Source: Ardenticatenales bacterium (lineage in GTDB: Bacteria > Chloroflexota > Anaerolineae > Promineifilales > UBA4811). From it: a DNA stretch of 33,958 nt. Where the stretch lies: positions 1 to 33,958 of the forward strand of contig JAUVHW010000010.1 of assembly GCA_030593075.1 (NCBI GenBank). The letters run 5' to 3'. Numbering within the stretch: position 1 is the first letter of the stretch; each line of letters starts with the position of its first letter. The notes below the pieces were generated by a model that saw only the letters and a program-made list of their open reading frames with translations, was not told where the DNA came from and ran no database searches. The position numbers and the translations under genes were made by a program. Shown one piece after another: positions 31,756 to 33,958 of this stretch.

Positions 31756-32484
31756 ATGCAGAAGCTGGTAGTTGGAGCACGCAAGATAGACGTCGAGCTG
31801 ACGGCCGGGCATCTGACTGCCTTTGACCTCTACCGGCGCGAACTGCAGGATTGGAACACCCGGATGAACCTCACAGCGATCGCCGACGACGAGGGGATTC
31901 AGATCCGGCACTTTTTGGATTCGCTCTCTTGTCTCCTGGCTTTCCGCCTGCCCGAAGCGCGCCCGCCGACGGCTGACCTCCGCCTGATAGACGTAGGCAC
32001 CGGTGCGGGCTTCCCCGGCCTGCCGCTCAAGATCATCTGCCCCGGCCTGCAGTTGACGCTGCTGGAGGCGACAGCGAAGAAGGTGCGCTTCCTCGAACAC
32101 CTGTGTGACCAGCTCGAGCTGGAGGGGGTGAGGGTCTGCCACGGCCGGGCGGAGGAACTGGGCCAAGACCCGGCGCACCGCGAGCAGTACGACTGGGCCG
32201 TGGCGCGGGCGGTGGCAGAGATGCCAATCCTGGCCGAATACCTGCTGCCGCTGGTACGGGTGGGCGGAGTCTGCCTGGCCCAGAAGGGAGAGAACGCCCT
32301 GGCCGAGGTCCGGAGCACCGAGCGCGCGCTGGCCCTGATGGGGGGGCAGCTGGCCCGATTGGTGCCCGTCGAGCTGCACGGACTGGCAGAGACTCGCTAC
32401 CTGGTGCTGGCGGACAAGGTAGCTCCCACGCCCGACAAGTACCCCCGCCGGCCGGGGATGCCCGCCAAGCGGCCTATCATATAG
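31756..32484 (+). CDS. rsmG: 16S rRNA (guanine(527)-N(7))-methyltransferase
   Basis: RsmG (GidB) adds a methyl group to N7 of G527 in 16S rRNA. The 242-residue frame has the family start (L..GA..I...LT..HL..F..Y...L..WN.R.NLTAI), HFLDSL, the SAM-binding DVGTGAGFPGLPL (79-91), VARAVAEM and the late AQKG. An ATG at 31756 or a TTG at 31750 may be used; GGGAG is better spaced from the TTG. Loss of rsmG gives low-level streptomycin resistance in other bacteria. No gid/parA neighbour is present; the next genes are the 194-residue protein and the DUF58 gene. Confidence 0.94.
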   Translation: MQKLVVGARKIDVELTAGHLTAFDLYRRELQDWNTRMNLTAIADDEGIQIRHFLDSLSCLLAFRLPEARPPTADLRLIDVGTGAGFPGLPLKIICPGLQLTLLEATAKKVRFLEHLCDQLELEGVRVCHGRAEELGQDPAHREQYDWAVARAVAEMPILAEYLLPLVRVGGVCLAQKGENALAEVRSTERALALMGGQLARLVPVELHGLAETRYLVLADKVAPTPDKYPRRPGMPAKRPII

Positions 32485-32599
32485 ACTCAGCGCAGACCAG
32501 GGCCGAGACAGAGGACATTCTGTTGATAACAGCGGCCGACATGCTGTCAGTGCAAGGCGACAACAGAGATAACTCCAGCTAGCAGACCGAGAGGCAAAC

Positions 32600-33184
32600 A
32601 TGGAACTAACGCCCATCATCCAGGAGATCATGACCTCCCCCACTCCGGCCGCGCTATGGCGGCTCTATGCCCAGCTGCTGGCGGCCGGAATCCCCACCGA
32701 TGCTCCCGCCATGCGCACGGCTGAGGCTTTTCACCACTACCTCTCAGACCTGCAGAGCAAGGCCACTGCCCGCCAGTACAGCCAGCTCGCTTCACTCCTG
32801 GACATCGGCGCAGTGGGAGGCATTGCGCTGCAGAACCTGAGCAGCGGCGAGGCCCGCCATCTGGTCCGGCGCTGGCTGATGGGAACCGCCAGCGAGTCAC
32901 TCATGGTGCTCGCCAGCCGGCAGTACATCAAAGGGTGGGCGAGCGAGCTGCGCGCGCTCCACCGCAAGGCTGCCTGGTTTCTGAGTAGAGAGCTATGGTC
33001 CCTTTCGGCCGAGATGCAGCCAGAATTGCCGGCCGGCGAGCGCTGGGTGAGAATCCAGCAGTTGGTTGGCCCCGCCCTGGACCCGGACACCCCAAGCGCG
33101 ACAGCGGCCGTTCTGCTGAGCCACCTGTTCCAGCTACTGCTGCTGAGCCAGCTGGCACCCCTACTGCCGCCTGAAGCACCGTGA
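32600..33184 (+). CDS. Uncharacterised helical protein
   Basis: This 194-residue protein has no family I recognise. It is probably all-helical, rich in Ala and Leu, with alternating hydrophobic and charged positions, no signal peptide and no cysteine. The C-terminal 25 residues (AAVLLSHLFQLLLLSQLAPLL) form a hydrophobic helix that could bind a membrane or a partner. AGAGG precedes the ATG at 32600 with about 6 nt spacing. It lies 68 bp before the DUF58 gene in the same direction and may be cotranscribed with it. The 115-bp gap before it contains the small inverted repeat CTGTT GAT AACAG at 32520-32532. Confidence 0.75.
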   Translation: MELTPIIQEIMTSPTPAALWRLYAQLLAAGIPTDAPAMRTAEAFHHYLSDLQSKATARQYSQLASLLDIGAVGGIALQNLSSGEARHLVRRWLMGTASESLMVLASRQYIKGWASELRALHRKAAWFLSRELWSLSAEMQPELPAGERWVRIQQLVGPALDPDTPSATAAVLLSHLFQLLLLSQLAPLLPPEAP

Positions 33185-33251
33185 AGCGGCCGGCGCCTCT
33201 GCTCCCCCTGAGTCTCAGACGGTGGCGCGAACAGACCGTGAACAGAACCCC

Positions 33252-33958
33252 ATGACCGAACGCCTCTTTGACGAAGCCAGTTTGCGCAAGCTAGAGCAGC
33301 TCTCGCTCGTGGCCCGGCGAGTGCGGGCCGGCGCCGTCAAGGGGGAGCGGCGCAGCACCAAGCACGGCACCGCAATCGAGTTCGCCGACTACCGCGACTA
33401 TACCCGCGGGGACGACCTGCGCCGCGTGGACTGGAACATCTATGCCCGGCTGGAGCGCCCCTTCGTCAAGCTGCTCGAAGAAGAAGAGGACCTGGCAGTC
33501 CACCTACTTCTGGATACCAGCGGCAGCATGGATTGGGGCGCTGGCCCAGCGCATAAACTGCGCTACGGCCTCCGACTGACGGGTGCACTCGCGCAGATTG
33601 CCCTGAGCACCGGCGATAGACTCTGCGTGCAGACGCTGGGGGAAGAGAAGGCCAGGTTCGGCCCGGTCCGCGGCCGGGGGCACATCTTCCGGCTGCTCGA
33701 CTGGCTGGCCGAGCGCACGGCCGGCGGCGTCACCGACCTGAGCGCTGCACTGCACGACTATGCCCACGGTGGCGTGAGGGCGGGCCTCACCCTTCTCGTC
33801 TCCGATCTCCTGAGCCTGGCCGGCTTTCGCGAGGGAGTGACCGCCCTGCAGGCGCGGGGCCACGAGGTAGGCATCATCCACATCCTATCGCCGGATGAAC
33901 TGGACCCGCCGCTGGGTGGCGACGTCCGCCTGGTGGACGTGGAGACCGGCGATGCTCA
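33252..33958 (+). CDS. DUF58 domain protein, N-terminal part (runs off window)
   Basis: An open frame of 235 codons from the ATG at 33252 continues past the window end. The product has the DUF58 hallmark FADYRDYTRGDDLRRVDW at about 44-61 and then a von Willebrand A-like part with DTSGSM (88-93). DUF58 proteins usually work with a MoxR AAA+ ATPase, often near membrane proteins with vWA domains. No MoxR gene is visible in the window; it may lie beyond the right edge. The ribosome-binding site is weak. The protein is cytoplasmic as far as seen, without a membrane helix in this part. Confidence 0.9.
   Translation, partial: MTERLFDEASLRKLEQLSLVARRVRAGAVKGERRSTKHGTAIEFADYRDYTRGDDLRRVDWNIYARLERPFVKLLEEEEDLAVHLLLDTSGSMDWGAGPAHKLRYGLRLTGALAQIALSTGDRLCVQTLGEEKARFGPVRGRGHIFRLLDWLAERTAGGVTDLSAALHDYAHGGVRAGLTLLVSDLLSLAGFREGVTALQARGHEVGIIHILSPDELDPPLGGDVRLVDVETGDA

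Noticed and set aside
1-33958. tRNA, rRNA, CRISPR array, insertion sequence or prophage
   Set aside because: I looked for T-loop-like GGTTCGA strings, regularly spaced direct repeats, transposase or integrase motifs and phage genes and found none.

Overview
The window is about 34 kb of gene-dense, GC-rich bacterial chromosome. There are 20 confident protein genes, two of them cut by the window edges, and one (an MFS transporter) whose 5' end is interrupted by an in-frame stop. I see no rRNA, tRNA, CRISPR array, insertion sequence, phage gene or origin. The protein families suggest a Chloroflexota bacterium, most likely Anaerolineae-like: an ABC-2 exporter next to a large secreted Rossmann-like protein, a DUF4230 protein, a VIT/vWA surface protein, LVIVD propellers, Thr/Pro-rich surface linkers, two class A PBPs and a LctP permease. 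This lineage call is an inference from family composition, not from a marker gene.

Layout from left to right. Positions 1-4833 on the minus strand hold an overlapping operon: a large secreted/membrane protein, an ABC ATPase, an ABC-2 permease and the start of a further membrane protein that runs off the left edge. A DUF503 gene follows with its own promoter, then a plus-strand DUF4230 protein. Positions 6365-9572 (minus) are a translation-termination operon: prfA, a HicB-like orphan, prmC and an uncharacterised protein. Next come a plus-strand VIT/von Willebrand A surface protein (9820-12231), a short intergenic region with two mutually exclusive hairpins, and an alpha/beta hydrolase.

Positions 13406-21211 (minus) hold a LysM/lamin-tail-like protein and a tight group made of a giant LVIVD-propeller surface protein, a GNAT-like protein and the MFS transporter. 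The MFS frame overlaps the GNAT stop codon but meets an amber codon just before its first membrane helix. A PBP1A-type peptidoglycan synthase (21693-24863) and a LctP-type permease (25110-26663) follow. A plus-strand adenosine-deaminase-family gene converges on a minus-strand 2H-phosphoesterase/GNAT fusion that sits directly downstream of a PBP1C-type synthase (29047-31557). The right end (plus) carries rsmG, an uncharacterised helical protein and the start of a DUF58 protein.

Functional themes are cell-envelope construction (two class A PBPs, LysM, several anchored surface proteins, two exporters), translation (RF1, PrmC, RsmG, possibly DUF503) and small-molecule metabolism (LctP, adenosine-deaminase family, hydrolase). 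Several promoters can be read directly. The clearest are TTGACT-N16-TATAAT upstream of both prfA and the PBP1A gene, and TTGGCA-N17-GATAAT upstream of the DUF503 gene.

I did not find an obvious new multi-gene system. The most unusual items are the 2H-phosphoesterase/GNAT fusion, the amber-interrupted MFS gene, the HicB-like gene wedged between prfA and prmC, the paired alternative hairpins before the hydrolase, the hairpin in the LctP leader, and the 12-bp direct repeat around the prfA promoter.
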